Assembly (NCBI GenBank): GCA_028696365.1
Contig: JAQVHG010000050.1
Span: 1-10,669, forward strand
Direction: 5' to 3'
Length of the DNA: 10,669 bases
From: Methanofollis sp.
GTDB lineage: Archaea > Halobacteriota > Methanomicrobia > Methanomicrobiales > Methanofollaceae
Shown: one piece after another, positions 1 through 5,517 of the stretch
How the letters are laid out: each line of letters starts with the position of its first letter
How positions within the stretch are numbered: the stretch's first letter is position 1
Position numbers and translations under genes: made by a program
The notes under the pieces: generated by a model
The model's database searches: none
What the model was told of the DNA's origin: nothing
What the model saw: the letters and a program-made list of their open reading frames with translations, nothing else

Positions 1-2
1 AC

Positions 3-686
3 AGTATCGAGATCAGAAATAATAAGAGCATCTTGGGGTACATCCCCTCTGTTGCTGCCCTTTACACAAGAAAAATTATTGATTTCTACCTTGATAATGG
101 GATCAATGCATATTATATAGATTTTGATGGAACTATGGTGCGTAGCCATCTTGATTCTTTGAATGCCTTGAAGAAACAACTTGCAAAAAGGGGTTATGAG
201 GAGGACAACTTCCTCTACTATATAAACGTCAGTTATGGCAAAGCCATTAATGATCAGGATGTACTCTCGGCACGTGATCTTATTGCATACGGGCATGGGC
301 TGGATTGTTTGGGTGGAGTTCACATGGGCCCGAAGAGAAATCCTGGCTTTTATGAGTGGTTAAAAACGAAGAAAGACATTCCCAGAAATACAACACGCCT
401 CCTCAATAGACAGGATTATGGATATTATCGGATTGATCGTATGGGCGAAACTGTTGGAGAGATCTATCCGAGAGATGCCCTGATCGAGAGTGGAGATATC
501 CTATCTGGATCAGAAAGCAGACAAAAAAGACTTTTGAAAATCGTCAATTTACAGCAACAGTGCAAGGAAGCCGATACACTGAGGATGGTCACGGTTGAGT
601 CTCAGGATATGACTCTGGATTATTTTCGGTCCAAAAGGAATGTAATAAAGGAAGATCTGAAATCTCTAGCTAAAAATAAAGGTTGA
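3..686 (+). CDS. 3' part of an unrecognised TIM-barrel-like protein, cut by the window edge
   Basis: The reading frame is open to the first base of the window (first complete codon at position 3) and stops with TGA at 684-686, so the N-terminus lies outside. An internal TTG at 33 could serve as a start, but the open frame upstream makes truncation by the window more likely. The visible sequence alternates hydrophobic strands and amphipathic helices (ILGYIP, then a helix, then INAYYIDFDG, then a helix, then FLYYINVSYG, then LDCLGGVHMG), which looks like the second half of a TIM barrel, followed by a charged helical tail ending KSLAKNKG. A distant tRNA-guanine transglycosylase/DpdA-like protein is possible, but I see no diagnostic motif and do not assign it. 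The gene is clearly richer in A+T than the rest of the window, which suggests a different origin. A T-run at 695-699 just after the stop may end transcription. Confidence 0.6.
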   Translation, partial: SIEIRNNKSILGYIPSVAALYTRKIIDFYLDNGINAYYIDFDGTMVRSHLDSLNALKKQLAKRGYEEDNFLYYINVSYGKAINDQDVLSARDLIAYGHGLDCLGGVHMGPKRNPGFYEWLKTKKDIPRNTTRLLNRQDYGYYRIDRMGETVGEIYPRDALIESGDILSGSESRQKRLLKIVNLQQQCKEADTLRMVTVESQDMTLDYFRSKRNVIKEDLKSLAKNKG

Positions 687-1232
687 CCAAATTATTTTTG
701 TGGGCGACTGTGAAGCCAGCAGCAATCGTGTTACATCGATTTTGCCCCTTCCATAGTGCGCTGGACCGTGAGTATATAGGGTCTCTAAAGGGCCGACATC
801 CCAGAACTATCAAGCCTTTGACCCACAGAATAGAGATTGATGGTGGTGGAGAGAACCATTCCGCGTACACATGTCTCCATGCCGTTTTCTCCACTGTTTG
901 TCCCCCCCTCTATCCTATCTCCTTGACAAGGATCCCCCTGGCACACCCCTGCACCTTCCCTGGTATTCCTCAGGGCAGACGGGAGAGAAGATCGTGCAGG
1001 GGGTGCTGGTTGAGATGGAGTTGATCAACTGGAGTGTGGTGAGGAGGTCCATCCCTTCCCTGACCTGCTCCTCTGAGAGGTTCTAGTCCAGGGCCCTGGC
1101 GATCTCTCTGATCTCTTCACACTGCTCTCTGGTCTGGATATTCTAGAGCGGTCCCCCAGAGAGAAGAGATGCCAGTAAAGGATCGGCGACGATGAATCAC
1201 CTCCTCTGTCGAAAGACTGATGAAGAGGGGGG
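687..1232. other. Intergenic stretch without a convincing gene
   Basis: Several frames stay open by chance here, but none has family-like composition, a plausible ribosome site or a recognisable motif. The one hint of former coding is on the minus strand at roughly 1012-1138. Read there, it gives an acidic helical peptide (about REQCEEIREIARALD, then a TAG at 1083-1085, then NLSEEQVREGMDLLTTLQL) that resembles real protein more than random translation. It is bounded by another TAG upstream, so at most it is a decayed gene fragment of unknown family. Confidence 0.4.
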
Positions 1233-1592
1233 ATGAATAGTCACAGCAAGAGCGAGGGAGAAATGCCGGGATATATCTTGACCGAGAAGATCTGTGAGAC
1301 CATCGTTCGCGTCCTGACACAGAACGATGCCGAGCGGATTGCAATCTTTGGTTCCTATGCACGGGGAGAGGCCGGTGCACAGAGTGACATCGACATCCTG
1401 GTCAGATTTGCCCGCACAAAAAGCCTTCTCCAGCTCGTGCGGATCGAAGATGACCTCAGGGTCGCCCTCCATAGAAACGTCGATCTCGTCACGGAGCATG
1501 CGGTCAGCCCTTACCTTGCTGATGCAATACGTCGCGACGAAGTGGTGATCTATGACGCCGGAAGATCCTGCATACCTCCATCATATCCTTGA
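1233..1592 (+). CDS. mntA: MntA-type minimal nucleotidyltransferase antitoxin (pair 1)
   Basis: This is a small MNT-fold nucleotidyltransferase of the type VII toxin-antitoxin class. In characterised members the enzyme transfers AMP from ATP onto its HEPN partner and blocks the partner's RNase activity. The signature is clear: FGSYARGEAGAQSDIDILV, with G40-S41 and the metal-binding D52 and D54; D84 in RNVDLVT fits the third acidic position. The length (119 aa) is slightly above the usual 95-110 aa because the C-terminus runs 41 nt into the HepT gene. Two starts are plausible: ATG 1233 (GAGG core at 1225-1228) and ATG 1263 (GAGG at 1254-1257). The second gives MPGYILTEKICETIV, closer to the family's normal N-terminus. 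The gene looks intact and is co-directional with its partner. Confidence 0.9.
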   Translation: MNSHSKSEGEMPGYILTEKICETIVRVLTQNDAERIAIFGSYARGEAGAQSDIDILVRFARTKSLLQLVRIEDDLRVALHRNVDLVTEHAVSPYLADAIRRDEVVIYDAGRSCIPPSYP

Positions 1593-1911
1593 TGCCATCG
1601 TTGCCATTGAGGATTTTTCCGGAGACATTGCTTCGGCAGCAGAACTCAAAACCCGCCCGCTCCAGCGTTCCGGGATCGAACGCATGCTCACGATCATCGG
1701 CGAAGCGGCGAAGAACGTTTCGCCACAGGTACACACGTGTTATCCAGACATCCCCTGGAGAGAGATCGCAGGCATGCGGGACAAGATCGTTCACCCCTCT
1801 TCTGGAGTGGATTACGAGGCGGTATTCCTGACGGTCAGGGACGATCTTCCTCTTCTCAAGCAGGGTATTCAGGCAATTTTCGACGAAGCCGACCACACAA
1901 CGAAAGGGTGA
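1552..1911 (+). CDS. hepT: HepT-like HEPN (DUF86) ribonuclease toxin of pair 1, lacking the usual Tyr
   Basis: This 119-aa all-helical protein has the DUF86/HepT layout: N-terminal YLHHILDAIVAIEDF, central RSGIERMLTIIGEAAKNVS, then IAGMRDKIVHPSSGVDYEAV. HEPN toxins cut RNA using an R-x4-H motif, here R76-DKIV-H81. In typical HepT the motif continues as H-x-Y, and that tyrosine is the residue adenylylated by MntA. Here the position is S83 (HPS). A more distal tyrosine, Y88, is present. The toxin could still be catalytic while its neutralisation chemistry differs, for example by Ser or another Tyr as acceptor, or by simple binding. The 41-nt overlap with mntA implies translational coupling. The frame is intact. 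Confidence 0.9.
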   Translation: MTPEDPAYLHHILDAIVAIEDFSGDIASAAELKTRPLQRSGIERMLTIIGEAAKNVSPQVHTCYPDIPWREIAGMRDKIVHPSSGVDYEAVFLTVRDDLPLLKQGIQAIFDEADHTTKG

Positions 1912-2025
1912 CACATCGCGTTCGCACCCGGAAACGCGAGGGTTTCATTCTCGTGTGGGAGTGAGGAGGGGGTTTTCAGACAGGGTTGGAGAGTTCGAGA
2001 TGGACTTCAGAAAAGGGGGGAACTC

Positions 2026-2143
2026 TTCGACGATCAGGGGGGCAGCAGCCCTCCCGAAATCGGGCCCAGATCCAGGCTCTGTTTTCGCCCTTTTCAGGGG
2101 CGTACCGCGACACAAGGAGGGATAACATTACCTATGGTAATAT
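2026..2143. repeat. Dispersed repeat, copy A (118 bp)
   Basis: Aligned by eye, this segment matches 9928-10044 at about 92 of 118 positions with one single-base gap. The best block is 2062-2109, containing GGCCCAGAT and CAGGGGCGTACCGCG. No terminal inverted repeats or target duplication are visible. The minus strand gives a similar peptide in both copies (RGTPLKRAKTEP here, RGTPLERAETEP in copy B), but copy A has a stop just upstream, neither copy has a good start, and substitutions are not mainly at third positions. I therefore favour a non-coding element: a small RNA, a regulatory leader or a MITE relic. Confidence 0.65.
2127..2141. promoter_or_regulatory. Inverted repeat in repeat copy A
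   Basis: The sequence is ATTACC-TAT-GGTAAT, a perfect 6+3+6 inverted repeat. The second copy of the dispersed repeat has ATTACT-TGT-AGTAAT at the same place (10028-10042). The single arm difference (C to T) is matched in the opposite arm (G to A), so symmetry is preserved. That fits either a protein binding site or a short RNA stem. Confidence 0.5.
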
Positions 2144-2396
2144 ACCCCCTCTCCTGGCCTGGAGAGCGGTGGTTTCCGCCGGCTACAGGCGAAAATATGG
2201 TCTTTCCGAGGAGATCTGCAACGACGCTCGATATGGCCCTGGATCAGGGGACGATATGGGGGTATTTGGGGGGCAGGGCCACCGGTCCATGTGGACTCTC
2301 ATCTCTCATGAGAGGGGGCCGGTCGCTCCCTGCCTGGAGATAGGGCCGAATATGCTCTTCATGGAGAGATCGAGTGTTCAAATCGATAGAAAAGAA

Positions 2397-2600
2397 TTAC
2401 AGGAGCGCCTGGAACTCCTCGACAGTCAACCCGGCCTGGAGAAGAATCTTCTGAGAGACTCACTCTGGAGCAGAGTTCCAATGGGGGAGCCAGGGATTCA
2501 CGCCCTCCAGGGAACGACGATCATTTTCATTGCGTAAGGATCTGATCACCTCGCCGCCCCAGATCACGGGAAGGATCATCATAGGGGAGATCTCTTCCAC
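2397..2600 (-). pseudogene. Decayed minus-strand coding remnant of unknown family
   Basis: From GTG at 2600 the minus strand reads VEEISPMMILPVIWGGEVI, continues through LEGVNPWLPHWNSAPE, meets an in-frame TGA at 2460-2462, and goes on in the same frame as VSQKILLQAGLTVEEFQALL to a TAA at 2397-2399. The hydrophobic/amphipathic pattern on both sides of the TGA looks like real protein, so this may be a small gene with one nonsense mutation. A stop also lies a few codons upstream of 2600. I do not recognise the family. It lies downstream of, and in the same orientation as, the HEPN gene that ends at 2656. Confidence 0.35.
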
Positions 2601-2655
2601 GATTCTAGAGTAGGTGATCTGTCCTCATCTCCCATGCCCCATTGCGCAGGACCGT

Positions 2656-3082
2656 TCACTCGAAGATCGCCCTGACCTGATCGAGCACCGCCCCTGCTGA
2701 TCTCACCACATCATGGGCATCCTCTTCAGAATAGACACATCCATAATCTGCGCCCTCACGCGTACGCATCGCAAAGGTGAAATCTTCGAGTACAGGTGAC
2801 GGAAGAATGTTTTCATCAATATAAAGTGCTTCAACGGCGTGCCTGAGACAGACATGGCTCTTCTCTCGATAGCCTCTGGCAAACACCAGTGCACGAAGGG
2901 CATGAAACTGTGCATAGTACCCCTGGATGATCGCCCATTTCATGTTCCCCTCCGCAAGGGAGTGTCTGGCAGCAGTGAGGTCTTCTCCTGCTTCCTGCAC
3001 TTCTTTTGCGACCAAGTCCATCATCGATTGGGATGCGCACGATCTTCCCTCGTCGCAGACACTGCTCAAACTGAGACTTCAT
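2656..3082 (-). pseudogene. HEPN-domain toxin partner of the wHTH-MNT gene, with a +1 frame break
   Basis: The gene starts at ATG 3082 with FEQCLRRGKIVRIPID, the standard N-terminus of this archaeal HEPN family, and overlaps the upstream MNT gene by 17 nt. After codon 23 the homologous sequence continues one base further on: GAT GGA CTT, skip G at 3013, then GTC GCA AAA GAA, giving LVAKEVQEAGEDL. The rest is typical: KWAIIQGYYAQFHALRALVF, then GYREKSHVCLRHAVEALY with the HEPN Arg and His, to the stop at 2656. Joined, it would be about 141 aa, normal for the family. Without frameshifting, translation from ATG 3082 stops near 2831. A TTG at 3069 opens the second frame but would lose the conserved N-terminus. 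The cause could be a real mutation, a sequencing error, or programmed +1 shifting at CTTGGTC. Confidence 0.8.
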
Positions 3083-3668
3083 CGTACTCCTCGTGCAAAG
3101 TTTTTCCTCCGATTATGCGCTCGTAGAGAACTCGATCTGTGGTCTTCAAAGAACGGAACTCGCCGGGCGTGAGGATGATCGCTGAGATCTCCCGGTCGAG
3201 TCCGGCCTGAACTGCTGCAATACTCTCTGCCACCCCAGGCACATCCCTTGTCTCGATGAAGAGATCGATATCACTCTCATCGGTGTCTTCCCCGGTTGCC
3301 GCGCTTCCGAAGAGTATCGCCCGGGTCGCCTTTCCCTGTAACTGGAGGACCAGCGGGTTTATGTCAATGAGCGTGGCACAGATCTTGATCTCCCTGAGGA
3401 GCGGGTTCTTCATCGCTGCCTGGTACAGCACAAGACGCCCCCTCTCCTCGCGGTGGAGCAGACCGGCCTCTGAAAGGCGGGCAAGTATTTCACTCGCCGT
3501 TCCCACTCCCAGATGAAGCAACCTGGCGATTTCACGGACATAAAATCCTTGATGGTAGTTTCTGCCCAGGAATCGGAGCACCAGAAATGACGTCCTGGAG
3601 AGTGCGTTCGTATTGCCGAACATATGTTCATTTTTGTGAACATAATCTTTTAAGGCTGCCGGTGTCAC
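3066..3668 (-). CDS. Winged-helix DNA-binding domain fused to an MNT nucleotidyltransferase
   Basis: This 200-aa protein has two parts. Residues about 24-92 form a winged helix (ALSRTSFLVLRFLGRN, then YVREIARLLHLGVGTASEIL, then a wing around HREERGRLVLYQ). Residues about 112-198 form an MNT domain, with ILFGSAATGEDTDESDIDLF giving G121-S122 and metal ligands D133 and D135. It is the antitoxin-type partner of the HEPN gene downstream. The fused winged helix suggests it also represses its own operon. The listed start is GTG 3668, with GAGG just upstream. ATG 3623 (residue 16) is an equally good candidate: it would sit about 30 nt downstream of a TTAAAAG box (3650-3656), giving a leaderless mRNA, and inside a set of inverted half-sites. 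The frame is intact. Confidence 0.88.
   Translation of the reverse strand: MTPAALKDYVHKNEHMFGNTNALSRTSFLVLRFLGRNYHQGFYVREIARLLHLGVGTASEILARLSEAGLLHREERGRLVLYQAAMKNPLLREIKICATLIDINPLVLQLQGKATRAILFGSAATGEDTDESDIDLFIETRDVPGVAESIAAVQAGLDREISAIILTPGEFRSLKTTDRVLYERIIGGKTLHEEYDEVSV
3618..3644. promoter_or_regulatory. Candidate operator: three GAACATA half-sites
   Basis: A perfect 12-bp palindrome GAACATATGTTC (3618-3629) shares its right half with a second perfect inverted repeat, TATGTTCA-N6-TGAACATA (3623-3644). The three half-sites cover the first codons of the winged-helix MNT gene, including the alternative start ATG 3623, and lie next to a TATA-like TTAAAAG (3650-3656). If transcription starts near 3623, a dimer bound here would block it. 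Autoregulation by the winged helix is inference. Confidence 0.5.
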
Positions 3669-3976
3669 GACCTCATCATCACTATGCGTGAGGAATACCC
3701 GTCGATGGCGATCACGGACACCCCCAGGAGAGAGGAACCTCCTGCTCCCGGTCTAGGAAGAAACGCATGAGTACGATACGGTGGAAGGCAGTCTTTTGGG
3801 AAGGCCTTCGCTAGGGTCTTAGACTTTGCCTTCTCAGCGATCTTCATCACGGGTGGTCCGGGAGTGAAATCCCCGCTGAGGCGGAGAGGGAAGACAGGGG
3901 AGATCAAAGCTTAAGACCGGGGCGGTCTAAAAAAGGGCCTGGAGGGGTTCTATGGGGCTATCTATCCGCCATACCC
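3669..3976. other. Intergenic region, no gene seen
   Basis: An 80-codon minus-strand frame (3665-3907) is proline-rich with no recognisable domain and no good ribosome site, so I do not call it. A small perfect hairpin, AGACCG-GGG-CGGTCT (3914-3928), is followed on the plus strand by six A residues. It has no T-run on the transcript side for either neighbouring gene, so it is not a convincing terminator. Confidence 0.45.
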
Positions 3977-4398
3977 TCAGTCAGGGAGTTTCTCACCACA
4001 TCCCGACGCCCGCAGGAAGGACTCGACCTCCTGCCTGAATTGGGCGAAATCTCTGATATGTTCCTTTAGGATCGCAAAAGTGAGAGCGTCGTCGATCGCT
4101 CCGTAGCGGTGGACGACAATGTTTCTGAACCCTTTCATCGCCTTGAGGTTCCTGAGCATCCTTCTGCTGAGGACTCCGTGCCGGGCACGTCGAGGCGGAG
4201 GTCGGTGTTTCAGCATCGCACAGATGTCAAAGACGCTCGAACGGCATATTCCATCCTCTTGTAGATGCCGTCCCTGACAATCCCAAGCCTGGTGCATGCC
4301 TCGGCCGGATCAGGCAGATGGTCCTGGACCATGCCGATGCTCTCGGTCATCTCCTGGAGTGTGGTCCTGATGGTGGCACTTCTGAGAGGTCCGTTCAA
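3977..4398 (-). pseudogene. Decayed HEPN (DUF86/HepT-like) toxin, copy 1
   Basis: This is a paralogue of the copy at 5518-5973. It starts at TTG 4398 (overlapping the stop of an MNT tail) with LRSATIRTTLQEMTESIGMV and reads to IYKRMEYAV. A frame break at 4235-4239 follows, where five bases stand between the codons for V and VFDICAML. One extra A then puts the next stretch out of frame. Relative to copy 2, 34 nt are missing between two CACGG strings, which restores the frame at HGVLSRRMLRNLKAMKGF. The C-terminal half is intact, FRNIVVHRYGAIDDALTF, including the RNase motif R-x4-H-x-Y, to the stop at 3977. Loss of an internal helix segment plus two frame breaks makes a functional product unlikely. 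Confidence 0.85.
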
Positions 4399-4448
4399 GA
4401 AGCAATCGCCCGCTCCCCAATAGAGTCATCGAGATGGTGTTTGAAGAG
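4395..4448 (-). pseudogene. Tail of the MNT partner of HEPN copy 1
   Basis: Only the last 17 or so codons survive: LFKHHLDDSIGERAIAS and TGA at 4395-4397. These line up with the end of the MNT gene of the paralogous pair, AFKHRFYDYIGESAMP. The stop overlaps the TTG start of the HEPN remnant, matching the ATGA overlap in the other pair. Homology ends abruptly at about 4448, where a transposon right-end-like sequence begins. Confidence 0.7.
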
Positions 4449-4487
4449 AGGGAGGATGAGACAGGAAGCCCGGGTTCTTCAGGGGGG
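4448..4487 (+). mobile_element. Orphan right end of a TnpB-type (IS200/IS605) element
   Basis: Positions 4448-4470 match 21 of 23 bases of the right end of the TnpB element in this window (8706-8728), with the shared core GAGGGAGGATGA followed by CAGGAAGCC. A G/C-rich, imperfect hairpin-like stretch follows (CCCGGGTTCTTCAGGGGGG) and then GTCACTC, resembling the usual hairpin plus GTAGTTCAC of such ends. No tnpB remains next to it. It borders the point where the MNT gene is cut, so an insertion followed by deletion is the simplest history. Confidence 0.6.
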
Positions 4488-4560
4488 TCACTCTCATCCC
4501 GATCCCGAACGAGGGCCGTGGGAGGACTTCGAAGATTGCCCGGGGTCATGTTCATGGCAA

Positions 4561-4588
4561 CTCTTATCTTCTCCTATTCAGATAAGAG
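4561..4588. promoter_or_regulatory. Inverted repeat just upstream of mntA of pair 4
   Basis: CTCTTATCT (4561-4569) and AGATAAGAG (4580-4588) form a perfect 9-bp inverted repeat with a 10-nt spacer. It ends 8 nt before ATG 4597. It could be an operator for the downstream pair or a 5' hairpin over the start. An overlapping second pairing (ATCTTCTC with GAGAAGAT) would be an alternative fold. Confidence 0.45.
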
Positions 4589-4596
4589 AAGATCAG

Positions 4597-4887
4597 ATGA
4601 GCCTGTATGCAGATGTGCTGAAAAAAAGGGATGAAATCCTGCGGATCGCAGCAGGCCATGGTGCCCGTACGGTCCGTCTCTTCGGCTCGGCTGTCAGGGG
4701 TGAGGAGACCCCGGAGAGCGACATCGATCTGCTCGTCGAATTTGAACCTGGACGAAATCTCCTTGACCACGTTGCCCTCGTCCAGGACCTGGAGGATCTG
4801 CTCGGCCGCAAGGTCGATGTCGTAACCGAGGGAGGACTGCACTGGTATATCAGGGACCGTATCCATCAGGAGGCCGTCCCCCTGTGA
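4597..4887 (+). CDS. mntA: MntA-type minimal nucleotidyltransferase antitoxin (pair 4)
   Basis: The 96-aa protein is the typical length for MntA and shows the full signature: VRLFGSAVRGEETPESDIDL, with G30-S31 and metal ligands D42 and D44, and D74 in RKVDVVTEG as the third acidic residue. The C-terminus IRDRIHQEAVPL is also family-typical. ATG 4597 is chosen because it gives the normal N-terminus MSLYADVLKKRDEILRI. The longer open frame upstream runs through the orphan transposon end and is not family-like. The stop overlaps the GTG of hepT by 4 nt (GTGA), so the two are co-translated. The expected role is adenylylation and inactivation of the HEPN partner. Confidence 0.93.
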   Translation: MSLYADVLKKRDEILRIAAGHGARTVRLFGSAVRGEETPESDIDLLVEFEPGRNLLDHVALVQDLEDLLGRKVDVVTEGGLHWYIRDRIHQEAVPL

Positions 4888-4902
4888 AAGCCCCTGTGAA
4901 AG
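4879..4902 (+). repeat. 12-bp tandem duplication at the mntA/hepT junction
   Basis: CCCCTGTGAAAG occurs twice back to back (4879-4890 and 4891-4902). Each unit carries a GTG in the hepT frame, and the first also carries the mntA TGA. As 12 is a multiple of three, it adds KAPV to the HepT N-terminus without breaking either gene. Confidence 0.85.
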
Positions 4903-5240
4903 ACGACCGGCTGTACCTCATCCATATCCTTGAGTGTGCCGGCAGGATCGAATCCTACACCCGGGGAGGGCGGGAGGCGTTCATGGCATCCCCGATGGTA
5001 CAGGACGCGGTGATCCGGAACTTCGAGATCATCGGCGAGGCGGTGAAAAGGGTTTCTGAACAGGTGAAAGAGAAACGTTCTGACGTCCGCTGGCGTGCGA
5101 TTGCCGGCCTTCGGGATATCCTGATCCATCAGTATATGGGTGTGGACCTGGAGGCGGTGTGGGACGTCGTCGAACAGGATCTCCCTGTACTGAAGCGGGC
5201 AGTTGCAGAGATCCTGGATGCACTGCAGCAGGATCTCTGA
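4884..5240 (+). CDS. hepT: HepT-type HEPN (DUF86) ribonuclease toxin (pair 4)
   Basis: The 118-aa protein has the complete DUF86 layout: DDRLYLIHILECAGRIESYT, then VQDAVIRNFEIIGEAVKRVS, then IAGLRDILIHQYMGVDLEAV. The RNase motif is R77-x4-H82, and Y84 is the tyrosine expected to be adenylylated by MntA. Two in-frame GTG starts exist, at 4884 and 4896, created by a 12-bp tandem duplication. GTG 4884 sits 10 nt after CAGGAGG (4867-4873); GTG 4896 gives the more usual MKDDRLYL start. The frame is intact, and a T-run at 5265-5270 may end the operon. Confidence 0.93.
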   Translation: MKAPVKDDRLYLIHILECAGRIESYTRGGREAFMASPMVQDAVIRNFEIIGEAVKRVSEQVKEKRSDVRWRAIAGLRDILIHQYMGVDLEAVWDVVEQDLPVLKRAVAEILDALQQDL

Positions 5241-5264
5241 ACCGGAGACGATCGAGGGCTGCGC

Positions 5265-5270
5265 TTTTTT
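5265..5270 (+). terminator. T-rich termination signal after pair 4
   Basis: Six T residues follow a G/C-rich GGGCTGCGC 24 nt after the hepT stop. Archaeal RNA polymerase commonly ends at such T-runs. No strong hairpin precedes it, so the call is tentative. Confidence 0.35.
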
Positions 5271-5362
5271 GAAAAATGTCTGTGGTCCGGCGGCACATCT
5301 GCTCATTCTATCGCCTGCCACCCTGCCAGATCGCGCCGCCACGGTGAAATGTTCTTTCTTTC

Positions 5363-5484
5363 GGCTCTGTAGAAATCCTCACCAATTCTCGGTGCGAGGG
5401 CGATTCAACTGCCTCCCCCCATCTTCTCGCTGGGGGCGGACAGCCCGCCGCAGAGATAGTAAACCCGAGGAATTCTACAGAGCC
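5363..5484. mobile_element. 122-bp MITE with 18-bp terminal inverted repeats and 8-bp target duplication
   Basis: The left end GGCTCTGTAGAAATCCTC (5363-5380) and right end GAGGAATTCTACAGAGCC (5467-5484) are inverted repeats with one mismatch. The element is flanked on both sides by TTTCTTTC (5355-5362 and 5485-5492), a perfect 8-bp target-site duplication. There is no room for a transposase, so it must be moved in trans. The ends and the 8-bp duplication resemble families such as IS6 or IS1595; I cannot decide between them. It lies in the gap between two convergent operons, where it disrupts nothing. A degraded relative begins at 10349. Confidence 0.9.
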
Positions 5485-5517
5485 TTTCTTTCCAAAAAAG
5501 GATGGACTCGCTGACAG

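Larger units (their letters stand above)
1912..2396. other. Intergenic region holding repeat copy A
   Basis: A 183-codon plus-strand frame spans most of this stretch and beyond (1986-2537), but its composition is Arg/Gly/Ser-rich without a domain. It runs through the non-coding dispersed repeat at 2026-2143 and over the antisense of a better minus-strand remnant, so I do not call it. A 12-bp palindrome CTCTCATGAGAG lies near 2307-2318 without evident function. Nothing else is recognisable. Confidence 0.5.

Noticed and set aside
683..1024. 113-codon plus-strand open frame after the left-edge gene
   Set aside because: No ribosome site, no family-like pattern, and rich in Pro/His/Arg as expected of chance translation of G/C-rich DNA.
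2026..2143. Small protein on the minus strand shared by both repeat copies
   Set aside because: Similar peptides arise, but there is no good start, a stop lies just upstream in copy A, and changes are not concentrated at third codon positions.
1986..2537. 183-codon plus-strand open frame
   Set aside because: It crosses a non-coding dispersed repeat and the antisense of a more protein-like remnant, has biased Arg/Gly/Ser composition, and shows no domain.
3665..3907. 80-codon minus-strand open frame
   Set aside because: Proline-rich without recognisable motif or start signal; considered an antisense RNA or rRNA shadow but found no support.
3914..3934. Rho-independent-like terminator hairpin
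   Set aside because: The perfect hairpin is followed by A, not T, on the plus strand, and on the minus strand the T-run precedes the hairpin.
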